From the NCBI GenBank assembly GCA_900541895.1, contig UWSI01000017.1, forward strand, positions 1-39,173: a DNA stretch of 39,173 nucleotides, in the 5' to 3' direction. Of the stretch, positions 16,699-24,648 are shown piece after piece (position 1 is the stretch's first letter; every line of letters begins with the position of its first letter). Source of the stretch: an uncultured Actinomyces sp. GTDB taxonomy: Bacteria > Actinomycetota > Actinomycetes > Actinomycetales > Actinomycetaceae. The translations under genes and the position numbers were made by a program. The notes beneath the pieces were generated by a model. It worked only from the letters and a program-made list of their open reading frames with translations, had not been told where the DNA came from and did not search any database.

Positions 16699-16715
16699 TA
16701 GTAGGAAAACTACTA
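16699..16715 (-). other. Hairpin in the tgt-fadD gap
   Basis: A 6-bp perfect inverted repeat (TAGTAG, 5-nt loop, CTACTA) fills half of the 32-bp gap. On the mRNA it ends at the first base of the fadD Shine-Dalgarno AGGAG, so it could affect fadD translation or be a weak processing site. There is no U tract. Confidence 0.35.
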
Positions 16716-16721
16716 CTTACG

Positions 16722-18041
16722 TTAGCGTAGGTTAGAGCGCGTGGCGCCTGAAAAACGCCCAAGCATTTCCTCTTTAAACGCTGAATATTCACCGTTGTCA
16801 ATCGAGTGACGAATGGCATCGACTAAACGAACGGTAAACCACTCGTTGTGAATCGTCGTCAGTGTTGAGGCCAAGATTTCCTTCGCCTTAAACAGGTGGT
16901 GGACGTATGCGCGGGTGTAATGAGTGCAGGTATAGCAACCGCAACCCTCGACCAAGGGAGTGAAGTCACGCTTGAAACGGGCGTTTGTAATATTGAAACG
17001 GCCATCGGGGGAGTAGATTGCTGCATTTCGCGCAACGCGCGAAGGATTCACGCAATCGAAGGTGTCCGCGCCGGCCTCGACTCCGCGGAAAAGGTCATCG
17101 GGTTCGGAAATCCCCAGAAGGTGGCGAGGACGATCCTCGGGGAGTTCAGAACTCACCCACGAGACGATTGTTCCCAGATTTTCCTTCTGCAGCGCACCGC
17201 CGATACCGAACCCATCGAAGATCTGACCGTTAACGTCCATCTCAGCCAAGGTGCGGGCAGCATGTCGGCGAAGATCCTCGTATTGTGCTCCCTGTACAAC
17301 GCCCCAGAGCTGTTGGTAGGGCTTTCCGACGCGCTCGTTGGTAAGACGCTGATGAATAGCCAAGCACTGACGTGCCCATTCGTGGGTACGTTCAAGCGAT
17401 TCTTCTTGATAGAAACGCGGATGAAGCAACGAGGTCAGCTCATCGAAGGCGAACATGATGTCCGAGCCCAATTCGTGCTGAATGCTCATCGATACTTCGG
17501 GAGAGAAGCGGTGCTTCGAACCATCGATGTGACTTGAGAAAATCACTCCCTCTTCATCGACGACTGCACGTGAAGCCTTGACAGCCTGCTTATTGAGTTT
17601 CGGATCATCGAAGCTTGCTTGACCGCTGAACTCGGCTGAAAGCACTTTCTTAAACCCTGCCCCCAGAGAAAGAACCTGGAAGCCGCCAGAATCTGTGTAG
17701 GTCGGGCCGCCCCAATTCATGAAAGAACCTACGCCACCGGCCTCGTCAACAATGTCCGAACCCGGTTGCAAATAAAGGTGGTATGCATTGGCGAGTACAG
17801 CCTGTGCACCCAGATCGCGCACCATCTCGGGGATGAGGGCTTTGACATTCGCTTTTGTTCCAACCGGGATGAACGCAGGAGTCGAAATAGTGCCGTGTGC
17901 GGTGTGAATCGTGCCGGTTCGTCCTAAGCCTGGGCCATAGTCAAGTCGAGTTCGGCAATCAAAACCACGATCGCGATCCGAGCTAGGGAAAGGCCCAATG
18001 AACTCAGCTGGTTTGCCGAGCCAATTTGAGGAAGCGCTCAT
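16722..18041 (-). CDS. tgt: Queuine tRNA-ribosyltransferase (TGT)
   Basis: A 439-residue tRNA-guanine transglycosylase, which exchanges G34 of GUN-anticodon tRNAs (Asp, Asn, His, Tyr) for queuine or its precursor preQ1. The TIM-barrel has DSGGFQVLSL with the general-base Asp, FDELTSLL, and DTFDCVNPSRVARNA with the nucleophilic Asp. The usual block is DCVxPTR, so Ser replaces Thr here. The zinc site is CGCYTCTHYTRAYVHHL. The N-terminus is extended by about 30 residues compared with many homologues. ATG at 18041 overlaps the yhhQ stop as ATGA, so translation is coupled with the precursor transporter. No queuosine biosynthesis genes (queA, queC-G) occur in the window. Confidence 0.95.
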   Translation of the reverse strand: MSASSNWLGKPAEFIGPFPSSDRDRGFDCRTRLDYGPGLGRTGTIHTAHGTISTPAFIPVGTKANVKALIPEMVRDLGAQAVLANAYHLYLQPGSDIVDEAGGVGSFMNWGGPTYTDSGGFQVLSLGAGFKKVLSAEFSGQASFDDPKLNKQAVKASRAVVDEEGVIFSSHIDGSKHRFSPEVSMSIQHELGSDIMFAFDELTSLLHPRFYQEESLERTHEWARQCLAIHQRLTNERVGKPYQQLWGVVQGAQYEDLRRHAARTLAEMDVNGQIFDGFGIGGALQKENLGTIVSWVSSELPEDRPRHLLGISEPDDLFRGVEAGADTFDCVNPSRVARNAAIYSPDGRFNITNARFKRDFTPLVEGCGCYTCTHYTRAYVHHLFKAKEILASTLTTIHNEWFTVRLVDAIRHSIDNGEYSAFKEEMLGRFSGATRSNLR

Positions 18042-18715
18042 GCGAAGACCTCGTCACTCTTCAGGTGCTCCACGCGGCGCACCAATGCAATCACACGATA
18101 AGTGATGGGAAGGAAGACAACTTCAATGCCGACCTTATAGGCATAGCCAGTGACAATGTAGTTCACGAATTCCATACCGGGGATAATTCCCGCGAAAGCG
18201 ATCGTGCAGAAGATGACGGTATCGAAAGCTTCGCCAACCAGGGTTGAACCGATCAGGCGCGCCCACAGATGCTTGGCGCCCCAACGCTGCCTGATTTTCA
18301 CCAAAACCAGTGAGTTCATGAGCTGGCCTACCAAATATCCGCAGATCGATGCGGCAACAATGCGTGGGACAAAACCGAGGACTGCAACAAAAGCATCCTG
18401 ATTTTCGTAGCCGGGGCCGGCCGGAATTGACTGTACGACCCAGAAAGTCAGCGAGGCCAAGAGAGAGGCAGCGAAGCCCATGATGATGACCCTACGTGCC
18501 CGAGCAAAGCCGTAAACCTCGGAGAGAACGTCACCAAGGATGTAGGTGAGCGGGAATAGAACCGCACCGCCATCGAAAACGAGGTGGATCGGGCCCGCAT
18601 CAAGCGCCGTGACCTTCGTTGCTGCGATATTCGAAATCAGTAGGAAAGCAACGAAACTAACAGCAACGATGTCGTAGACGCGAGGCTGTGCGCTGCGTTC
18701 GGTGTGCTCGGTCAT
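18038..18715 (-). CDS. yhhQ: Queuosine precursor transporter (YhhQ/DUF165 family)
   Basis: A 225-residue membrane protein with about six hydrophobic segments. It has the YhhQ landmarks ISNIAATKVT, LFPLTYILGDVLSEVYGFARARRV near the N-terminus and GEAFDTVIFCTIAF near the C-terminus. E. coli YhhQ imports preQ0 and preQ1 (established); other members take up queuine. ATG at 18715 follows GAAGATTG; an in-frame TTG lies one codon upstream. It overlaps tgt by 4 bp, which strongly supports a salvage pair. It diverges from the ABC-F gene across 93 bp. That gap shows no evident preQ1-riboswitch fold. Confidence 0.93.
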   Translation of the reverse strand: MTEHTERSAQPRVYDIVAVSFVAFLLISNIAATKVTALDAGPIHLVFDGGAVLFPLTYILGDVLSEVYGFARARRVIIMGFAASLLASLTFWVVQSIPAGPGYENQDAFVAVLGFVPRIVAASICGYLVGQLMNSLVLVKIRQRWGAKHLWARLIGSTLVGEAFDTVIFCTIAFAGIIPGMEFVNYIVTGYAYKVGIEVVFLPITYRVIALVRRVEHLKSDEVFA

Positions 18716-18796
18716 CAATCTTCAACTTTCTATGCGCGTGACTAACCCTTCTATTGTGCCTGCTTGGTGCGTGGGCACGCGCGCTGGGCACCCCGT

Positions 18797-18802
18797 TAGA
18801 AT
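18797..18802 (+). promoter_or_regulatory. Candidate -10 of a leaderless ABC-F transcript
   Basis: TAGAAT lies 6 nt before the GTG start at 18809. There is no Shine-Dalgarno. A weak -35 (TGGGCA, 18772-18777) is 19 nt upstream. Confidence 0.5.
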
Positions 18803-18808
18803 GACAGA

Positions 18809-20419
18809 GTGATCAACGTTTCTCACTTTTCCTTGCGGATCGGTCCGCGCGAGCTCATTTCAGACGCCTCTTTCAGGATTGATAAGGGCATGTGCATCGG
18901 ATTAGTTGGTCGCAATGGCGCGGGTAAGACAACGACGATGCGGCTCCTGGCCGGAGAAGAAGACCACGGCGCGGCCCAGTATGAAGGCACAATTACACGA
19001 AACGGAACTGTTGGCTATCTTCCACAAGATCCGCGCGAAGGTGATCCCGACCAGCTGGCGCGCGATCGAATTATTTCGATTCGCGGTATCGACGCGATCA
19101 TTAAGAAAATCAAGCGTGCCGAACAAGAAATGTCGACGACTGAAGGTGCACGCCAGCAAAAAGCTATGGAGCGTTACGTTCGTCTAGACCATGAATTTAC
19201 CCAGGCAGGCGGGTGGGCGGCGAATGCAGAGGCCGCACAGATTGCTCACTCCTTGGGCCTAGATGATCGCGTCTTGGGGCAGACTCTCTCAACGCTCTCT
19301 GGCGGTCAGCGTCGACGGGTGGAACTTGCTCGTGTGCTTTTTTCGGGGGCAGATACCCTGCTGCTTGACGAGCCGACAAACCACCTTGATCACGATTCAA
19401 TTTTGTGGCTCCGTGACTGGATCAAGACTTTCCCCGGTGGGGTCTTGGTGATCTCCCACGACGTGAAACTTCTGGGTGACACTGTGAATCAGGTCTTCTA
19501 CCTGGACGCTAATCGCGCACACGTTGATATTTACCATTTGGGGTGGGCTGCATACCTCAAGCAGCGCGAGGAAGATGAAAGGCGACGCCGAAAAGAACGA
19601 GCCGTCGCACTGAAGAAAGCTGAACAACTGCGCGCGCAGGGTGAAAAAATGCGCGCAAAGGCCACCAAGGCCGTTGCTGCCCAACAGATGCTTCGTCGCG
19701 CCGAAGAATTGGTCGCCTCTGTTGGAAGCGAAGAGATCCAAGAAAAGGTCGCGCGGCTGCGTTTCCCCGAACCGCTTCCCTGCGGAAAAGTGCCGCTGAG
19801 CGCACAGGGGCTGTCGAAGAGCTACGGCTCCTTGGAGGTATTTACCGGTGTCGATCTTGCGATTGACCGCGGTTCGAAAGTTGTCGTCTTGGGATTGAAC
19901 GGCGCGGGTAAAACAACTCTTCTTCGCCTACTTGCTCGCGTTGAAGAACCCGACAGCGGAGTTGTTGAAGACGGTCATGGCCTCAAGCTTGGCTACTACG
20001 CTCAGGAACACGACACCCTGGATATGAATGCCACTGTTAAGGAAAACATGGCTCATAGCGCCCCGGGATTCGACGATACTCATGTGCGCAATGTCTTGGG
20101 CCAGTTCCTCTTCAGTGGAGATGACGTCGACAAGCCGACACACGTGCTCTCGGGTGGAGAAAAGACCCGTCTTGCACTGGCAACCTTGGTTGTATCGGGG
20201 GCAAACGTCCTTCTCTTGGACGAGCCCACGAATAACTTGGACCCTGCGTCGCGCGAAGAAATTCTGCACGCGCTCCATTCCTATGAGGGGGCCGTTGTTC
20301 TGGTCACCCACGATCCGGGTGCCGTGACAGCGCTTGCGCCTGAACGCGTACTGGTTCTTCCCGATGCCGATGAAGATCTTTGGGACGATTCCTATCTGGA
20401 CTTGGTGACACTCACTTAA
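18809..20419 (+). CDS. ABC-F family ATPase
   Basis: A soluble 536-residue protein with two ABC ATPase domains and no membrane segment, typical of ABC-F ribosome-associated translation factors. Domain 1 has GLVGRNGAGKTTT (Lys40), LSGGQRRRVELARVL and LLLDEPTNHLDHDS. A charged Arg/Lys-rich linker (around residues 245-290) is the region that reaches the ribosomal P-site in studied ABC-F proteins. Domain 2 has GLNGAGKTTLL, LSGGEKTRLALATL and LLLDEPTNNLDPAS. The pattern, including PFPLP-type core and the ending around VLVTHDPGAV, resembles M. tuberculosis Rv1473 as I remember it. Some ABC-F proteins give antibiotic resistance and others are housekeeping; this sequence alone does not decide. The GTG start at 18809 lacks a Shine-Dalgarno. 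Confidence 0.93.
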   Translation: MINVSHFSLRIGPRELISDASFRIDKGMCIGLVGRNGAGKTTTMRLLAGEEDHGAAQYEGTITRNGTVGYLPQDPREGDPDQLARDRIISIRGIDAIIKKIKRAEQEMSTTEGARQQKAMERYVRLDHEFTQAGGWAANAEAAQIAHSLGLDDRVLGQTLSTLSGGQRRRVELARVLFSGADTLLLDEPTNHLDHDSILWLRDWIKTFPGGVLVISHDVKLLGDTVNQVFYLDANRAHVDIYHLGWAAYLKQREEDERRRRKERAVALKKAEQLRAQGEKMRAKATKAVAAQQMLRRAEELVASVGSEEIQEKVARLRFPEPLPCGKVPLSAQGLSKSYGSLEVFTGVDLAIDRGSKVVVLGLNGAGKTTLLRLLARVEEPDSGVVEDGHGLKLGYYAQEHDTLDMNATVKENMAHSAPGFDDTHVRNVLGQFLFSGDDVDKPTHVLSGGEKTRLALATLVVSGANVLLLDEPTNNLDPASREEILHALHSYEGAVVLVTHDPGAVTALAPERVLVLPDADEDLWDDSYLDLVTLT

Positions 20420-20431
20420 GCCCAGATAGGA
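20390..20431 (+). terminator. Inverted repeat around the ABC-F stop codon
   Basis: TCCTATCTGG (20390-20399) is complementary to CCAGATAGGA (20422-20431), with a smaller nested GTGA/TCAC stem between. It encloses the TAA stop and lies in the gap to convergent parC. There is no U tract, so a role in bidirectional termination or 3'-end stability is tentative. Confidence 0.4.
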
Positions 20432-20450
20432 CAAGCGTGAGGCTGCTCTC

Positions 20451-22916
20451 TCAACCGATAGTGGCGATTGCGTGTGTAATTGGGGTTCCCGAGGCGTCGC
20501 GGCGCTCGTCGAGCGCGGGAAGTTCCACCGGAGTTCCATCAGCTGAGGCCGCCCGCGGGTTCTCCCCAACCCACGCGATATCCAAGCGATCCTCCCCACG
20601 AAGGAAACGCTGAACGCGTACGCCTTGGGTGCCTCGTCCCTTGTAGGGGTATGCGGCTAGGGGAGTGACCTTTGCGGTCGTTTGCCCCGTCCCCGGGAGC
20701 GCTCCAGCGGCACCGGCGACGGTCACAACTAGGGCCTCGTCCGGGTTAGTGACTGCCCAGAATCCCAGCACATTTGCCTCATCTGAAAGCTTCATTCCTG
20801 CCATTCCCGAGGCCGTGCGTCCCTGGGGACGGACCTTCTCTGCTGGCGTGCGAAGAAGCTGAGCGTCAGAGGTAATGAAAACAAGGTCGGAGGTGTCGTT
20901 GCTGGGGCCAAATCCCACCAGTTCATCTCCCTTTTCAAGTGAGATGACTTCCCATTCATCGCGCTGAAGTACATCTGGCTTCAAACGCTTGACGACGCCC
21001 ATACGTGTGCCCATTGCCATGACGGTATCGGCTTCAGGATCAAGCAGACCGACTGCAGGCGTATCGGTATGGATCAGTAGGGCGCTGGGAGTTGCAGCCG
21101 CGAAGGACAACCCAGTTTCAAATCGCGGAAGCGCGGGAAGATCGACAACGTCAATGCGGTGGGCAAGGCCATCGGAGGTGATGACTGCGATCTGTGAACG
21201 AGCAGAGGTCGAAAGCTGTGCACGGATTCCATCGTGTGATGCGCGAGGGCCAGCTTCAATTGGATCTGCACCTTCTACTCTGGCGAGCGATCCTGCCGAC
21301 GAGAGGACAACGACACACGGATCATCGGGAACTTCGAGTGACATTGTCGTGGCTTTCCCAGTTGCAGCGGGGATCGCGGCGAGTGCAGCGCCGGGCTGCG
21401 CTTGGTCAACCTGGGTGCCGGTTGCTGAAAGGAGAAGGGTCCGACGAGGTGTTCCCAAGCGTGCTGCGACCTCTGAAAGTTCTTGGCTGATGAGCGCGTA
21501 GAGACGATCTTGAGAGGCCAAGATCTCTTCCAACTCTGCGATTTTTGCGTTGAGTTCATCGCGCTCAGTTTCGAGTTCGATACGAGAGAACTTTGTGAGT
21601 CGACGCAGGCGCAATTCAAGAATGTGGTTTGCCTGAACTTCAGAGAGGTCGAAAGCAGTCTGAAGGCGTTCGCGGGCGGTTTCAACGTCATCGGAAGAGC
21701 GAATAATGGCAATGACGTCATCGATATCGAGAACTGCAATGAGTAAGCCCTCAACCAGATGCAATCGATCACGACACTTTCCAAGGCGGAAGTTACACCG
21801 CCGAGTGGTGACGTCGATTCGATGGTCAAGGAAAACTCGGAGCATATCTTTGAGCCCCAGTGTCCTTGGCTGACCATCAACCAATGCAACTGCGTTGATC
21901 GAGAAGGAATCTTCCAGAGGCGTGCGAGCATAGAGCTGTTGGAGTACTGCTTCTGGGTTAAAGCCATTTTTGATCTCAATGACCAATCGCAGGCCGTGAA
22001 TTCGGTCAGTGAGGTTCTGTACCGCCGAAATTCCCTTCAAACGACCGGCAGAAACGTTTTCTTTGATCTTCTCAATGACCTTCTCAGGCCCAACCATATA
22101 GGGGAGCTCAGTGACGACAAGGCCCATTTTCCTTGCGGTGACACGTTCGACCTGAACCTTTGCGCGAGTCTTGAATGCGCCACGTCCTGTTTCGTAGGCG
22201 TCCTTGATACCCTCTAGGCCAACAATGACGCCACCTTCTGGTAAGTCTGGACCGGGTACATAACGCATGAGGTCAGCAACGGAGGCGTCGGGATGCTTGA
22301 GAAGATACTGAGCTGCGGCAATTGTTTCTGAAAGATTATGAGGCGCAATATTCGTCGCCATACCCACAGCGATACCTGAAGCACCATTGACGAGAAGCTG
22401 AGGGAAACCGGCAGGGAGGACCTCCGGCTGCATGAATTGATTGTCGTAGTTGGGTACGAAGTTGACGGTGTCTTCATCAAGAGAAGCGACCAGGTCCAAT
22501 GCTGCTGGAGCCATCCGCGCCTCGGTATAACGCGCAGCAGCGGGACCGTCATCTAGAGAACCGAAGTTTCCATGTCCGTCAACCAAAGGGAGACGAAGGT
22601 TAAATGGCTGGGCCAATCGAACCAGTGCGTCATAGATTGCCGAGTCTCCGTGAGGGTGGAGTTTACCCATAACCTCGCCGACAACACGCTGAGACTTAAC
22701 GTGACCGCGATCGGGACGGAGCCCCATTTGGTCCATCTGGAAAAGAATGCGGCGTTGAACCGGCTTCAAACCGTCACGTGCGTCAGGAAGAGCTCGTGCA
22801 TGGATGACAGAAACGGCGTATTCGAGGAAGGAGCCCCTCATTTCTGTCGAGACATCGATTTCGGTGATGTTCTGATCAGCATCGGGGAGGTTGAGCTTTT
22901 CGTCCTTCGTTCGCAT
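20451..22916 (-). CDS. parC: DNA topoisomerase subunit A, ParC/GyrA-like
   Basis: An 821-residue type IIA topoisomerase A subunit that cleaves and rejoins both DNA strands with an ATPase partner. The breakage-reunion domain has the quinolone-pocket motif HPHGDSAIYD, with Ser92 and Asp96 (wild-type-like residues), and the catalytic AARYTEARM (Tyr130). A coiled-coil/C-gate part follows. The C-terminal beta-pinwheel has YKGRGTQGVRV but no QRRGG(K/R)G GyrA box. That absence favours a second, ParC-type subunit rather than the true gyrase subunit. No parE/gyrB is in the window. ATG at 22916 lacks a Shine-Dalgarno. It has GAGAAT exactly 6 nt upstream and may be leaderless. Confidence 0.88.
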   Translation of the reverse strand: MRTKDEKLNLPDADQNITEIDVSTEMRGSFLEYAVSVIHARALPDARDGLKPVQRRILFQMDQMGLRPDRGHVKSQRVVGEVMGKLHPHGDSAIYDALVRLAQPFNLRLPLVDGHGNFGSLDDGPAAARYTEARMAPAALDLVASLDEDTVNFVPNYDNQFMQPEVLPAGFPQLLVNGASGIAVGMATNIAPHNLSETIAAAQYLLKHPDASVADLMRYVPGPDLPEGGVIVGLEGIKDAYETGRGAFKTRAKVQVERVTARKMGLVVTELPYMVGPEKVIEKIKENVSAGRLKGISAVQNLTDRIHGLRLVIEIKNGFNPEAVLQQLYARTPLEDSFSINAVALVDGQPRTLGLKDMLRVFLDHRIDVTTRRCNFRLGKCRDRLHLVEGLLIAVLDIDDVIAIIRSSDDVETARERLQTAFDLSEVQANHILELRLRRLTKFSRIELETERDELNAKIAELEEILASQDRLYALISQELSEVAARLGTPRRTLLLSATGTQVDQAQPGAALAAIPAATGKATTMSLEVPDDPCVVVLSSAGSLARVEGADPIEAGPRASHDGIRAQLSTSARSQIAVITSDGLAHRIDVVDLPALPRFETGLSFAAATPSALLIHTDTPAVGLLDPEADTVMAMGTRMGVVKRLKPDVLQRDEWEVISLEKGDELVGFGPSNDTSDLVFITSDAQLLRTPAEKVRPQGRTASGMAGMKLSDEANVLGFWAVTNPDEALVVTVAGAAGALPGTGQTTAKVTPLAAYPYKGRGTQGVRVQRFLRGEDRLDIAWVGENPRAASADGTPVELPALDERRDASGTPITHAIATIG

Positions 22917-22922
22917 GGGTCG

Positions 22923-22928
22923 ATTCTC
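22923..22928 (-). promoter_or_regulatory. Candidate -10 of a leaderless parC transcript
   Basis: On the minus strand GAGAAT lies 6 nt before the parC ATG, matching the spacing seen before other starts in this window. Its first base is not the usual T, and no -35 is evident. Confidence 0.35.
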
Positions 22929-22970
22929 TACGAAATTGGCGTAAAACCGCCAGGTACACGCCGCTCTTGA

Positions 22971-22976
22971 TAGAAT
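22971..22976 (+). promoter_or_regulatory. Candidate -10 of a leaderless DUF5998 transcript
   Basis: TAGAAT lies 6 nt before the GTG at 22983 with no Shine-Dalgarno. The divergent gap to parC is only 66 bp, so two back-to-back promoters would share it. Confidence 0.5.
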
Positions 22977-22982
22977 TAGACG

Positions 22983-23516
22983 GTGAAATTAGATCGCGAT
23001 ATCGAGCGTGCTGGCTTCTTCCCTGACCTCGCAATTCGAGCCGTTCATCGCTTACTTGGCAATGATGAGGTCCGTGCGTCGCTTGTGCAGGTTGAAGCGG
23101 CATTCGATCGTGGGTCAATGTTCCGTCACTTAACAGTTCTTGTGCTCACTCAGAGTTGCTTCATTCAAGTGCACGTTGATGAGGGGGATAACCACAGCGC
23201 TGTTGTCGTTTCGGCTTCCCGTCCTATTCGTGCGATATCGGGAGTTTCAGTTCAAGAGGTCATTGCTGATCCCACTCAGGGACACGAGGTGTCTGAAATG
23301 ACGATCAGCATCGATATGGGCTCTCAAAAGCGCAGCGATATCGAACAGCTGCGCTGTGATGATCCGACATGCCAGGCTGATCATGGTTTTATGGCCCGTA
23401 GCTATCCCGACGATATTTCTCTTCGAGTCTCGCAGTTAGCAGACGGATCTCGGACATATACGGACGCACAAGTTTTGGTTGATGCTCTTCTTGAGGTAGT
23501 TCGTAATGCTCACTGA
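22983..23516 (+). CDS. DUF5998 family protein
   Basis: A 177-residue soluble protein of an actinobacteria-specific family of unknown function. Recognisable parts are the N-terminal IERAGFFPDL, the central FDRGSMFRHLTVLVLT, and a C-terminal region with a CDDPTCQADHG segment that could bind a metal through two Cys and a His. It starts with GTG at 22983. The gene overlaps the downstream phosphodiesterase by 11 bp, so the two are co-translated. The same pairing next to sepH is, from memory, common in Actinobacteria, but no shared pathway is known to me. Confidence 0.88.
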   Translation: MKLDRDIERAGFFPDLAIRAVHRLLGNDEVRASLVQVEAAFDRGSMFRHLTVLVLTQSCFIQVHVDEGDNHSAVVVSASRPIRAISGVSVQEVIADPTQGHEVSEMTISIDMGSQKRSDIEQLRCDDPTCQADHGFMARSYPDDISLRVSQLADGSRTYTDAQVLVDALLEVVRNAH

Positions 23517-24648
23517 TCATCTCTGCGCTACAGGAGCAGCCTTACCGGGCACGGATGATTTTCGCCTGACGCAGGTGATTCCCGCAGTGATGGGAGCAGT
23601 CGAACCCGAATTAGCTCTCGCGCGCCCCGATCTTTCCTCAAGGCTGGGGTTGGAACGCGCTAAGGCCGCAGTCGTCATTCTGGTTGACGGCCTTGGCCTC
23701 ATTCCTTTGATGGATCACTTAGGGCACGCACGTAACCTTCGCGGATTGAGGGATCAGATTCGCACTGCTTATTCCGTTGTCCCCTCGACGACTGCTGCAG
23801 GTATTACCGCCTGCGGAACAGGTCAACTTCCCGGTCGAACCCGTATGGTCGGTTACAGTGTCTTTCACGGCGAGCGTCTCTTTAACCTCCTTGCCTTTAC
23901 AGACGGCATTGATCCAGCGCAGTGGCAAGAATGCCCGACCTACTTCGAACAACTTTCTGCCGCCTTGCTCCCTTGTGCGACCATCCTTCCAGCCAAGTTT
24001 GCTGGCTCTGGACTTACTTCAGCTGCTCTTCGAGGTGCTCGTTTCGTGCCGGCTACGTCATGGGAGAAACGGTGCCAGGCGGCAATTGACCAGATTCGCT
24101 CTGGGACGAAGTTGGTTTATCTCTATTGGTCTGAGATCGATGCCGCCGGTCACGCTCACGGAGTTGGATCAGGCCAGTGGAGCGATGCCTTAGAAGACTT
24201 CGATGCTGGACTTGGGCGTTTCCTGAGCTCTCTTCCAGACGACGTTCGCGTTGTCCTCACCGCCGACCACGGTATGGTGAATATTGATTTTGATCAGCTC
24301 TATAACCTCGCTGAGCTTTCTCCTTTGAGCCAGGGCGTGCGCGCAGTTGCTGGGGAAACACGAGCAGTTCATGTTCACTGTCTTCCGGGTACGAACGAGC
24401 TGCAGGTACGCAACCGTTGGGAAGAATTCCTTGGCCAGCATGCATGGGTAGTGGGTGCTGATGAACTACCAGAATTGATCGGTACGGGCCCGGGCCTTGC
24501 TGAGAGTGGTGATTTCGTTGTCTTCTCACGAGGCCGTGGCGGGGTAGTCGATAGTCGCACTCAAAGCCCGGGAGCTATGACTCTCATTGGTGTCCATGGC
24601 TCCCTAACACCTGATGAGATGCTAATTCCGCTAGCGGTGCTTGCTTAG
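23506..24648 (+). CDS. Alkaline phosphatase superfamily / nucleotide pyrophosphatase-phosphodiesterase
   Basis: A 380-residue metal-dependent hydrolase of the type I phosphodiesterase/nucleotide pyrophosphatase family. Visible metal and catalytic motifs are VVILVDGLGL (metal Asp), PSTTAAGITACGTG (Thr nucleophile region), YWSEIDAAGHAHG (Asp and His) and LTADHGMVN (Asp-His). A final VHGSLTPDEMLIPL supplies another His. No signal peptide or membrane segment is seen, so it is probably cytoplasmic. The substrate is unknown. ATG at 23506 lies inside the end of the DUF5998 gene, with GAGG 9 nt upstream. Its TAG stop interlocks with the TAA stop of sepH in TTAG. Confidence 0.9.
   Translation: MLTDHLCATGAALPGTDDFRLTQVIPAVMGAVEPELALARPDLSSRLGLERAKAAVVILVDGLGLIPLMDHLGHARNLRGLRDQIRTAYSVVPSTTAAGITACGTGQLPGRTRMVGYSVFHGERLFNLLAFTDGIDPAQWQECPTYFEQLSAALLPCATILPAKFAGSGLTSAALRGARFVPATSWEKRCQAAIDQIRSGTKLVYLYWSEIDAAGHAHGVGSGQWSDALEDFDAGLGRFLSSLPDDVRVVLTADHGMVNIDFDQLYNLAELSPLSQGVRAVAGETRAVHVHCLPGTNELQVRNRWEEFLGQHAWVVGADELPELIGTGPGLAESGDFVVFSRGRGGVVDSRTQSPGAMTLIGVHGSLTPDEMLIPLAVLA

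Noticed and set aside
18716..18808. A preQ1 riboswitch upstream of yhhQ-tgt
   Set aside because: Only 93 bp separate the divergent starts and no pseudoknot-like aptamer pattern or terminator/anti-Shine-Dalgarno stem could be recognised.
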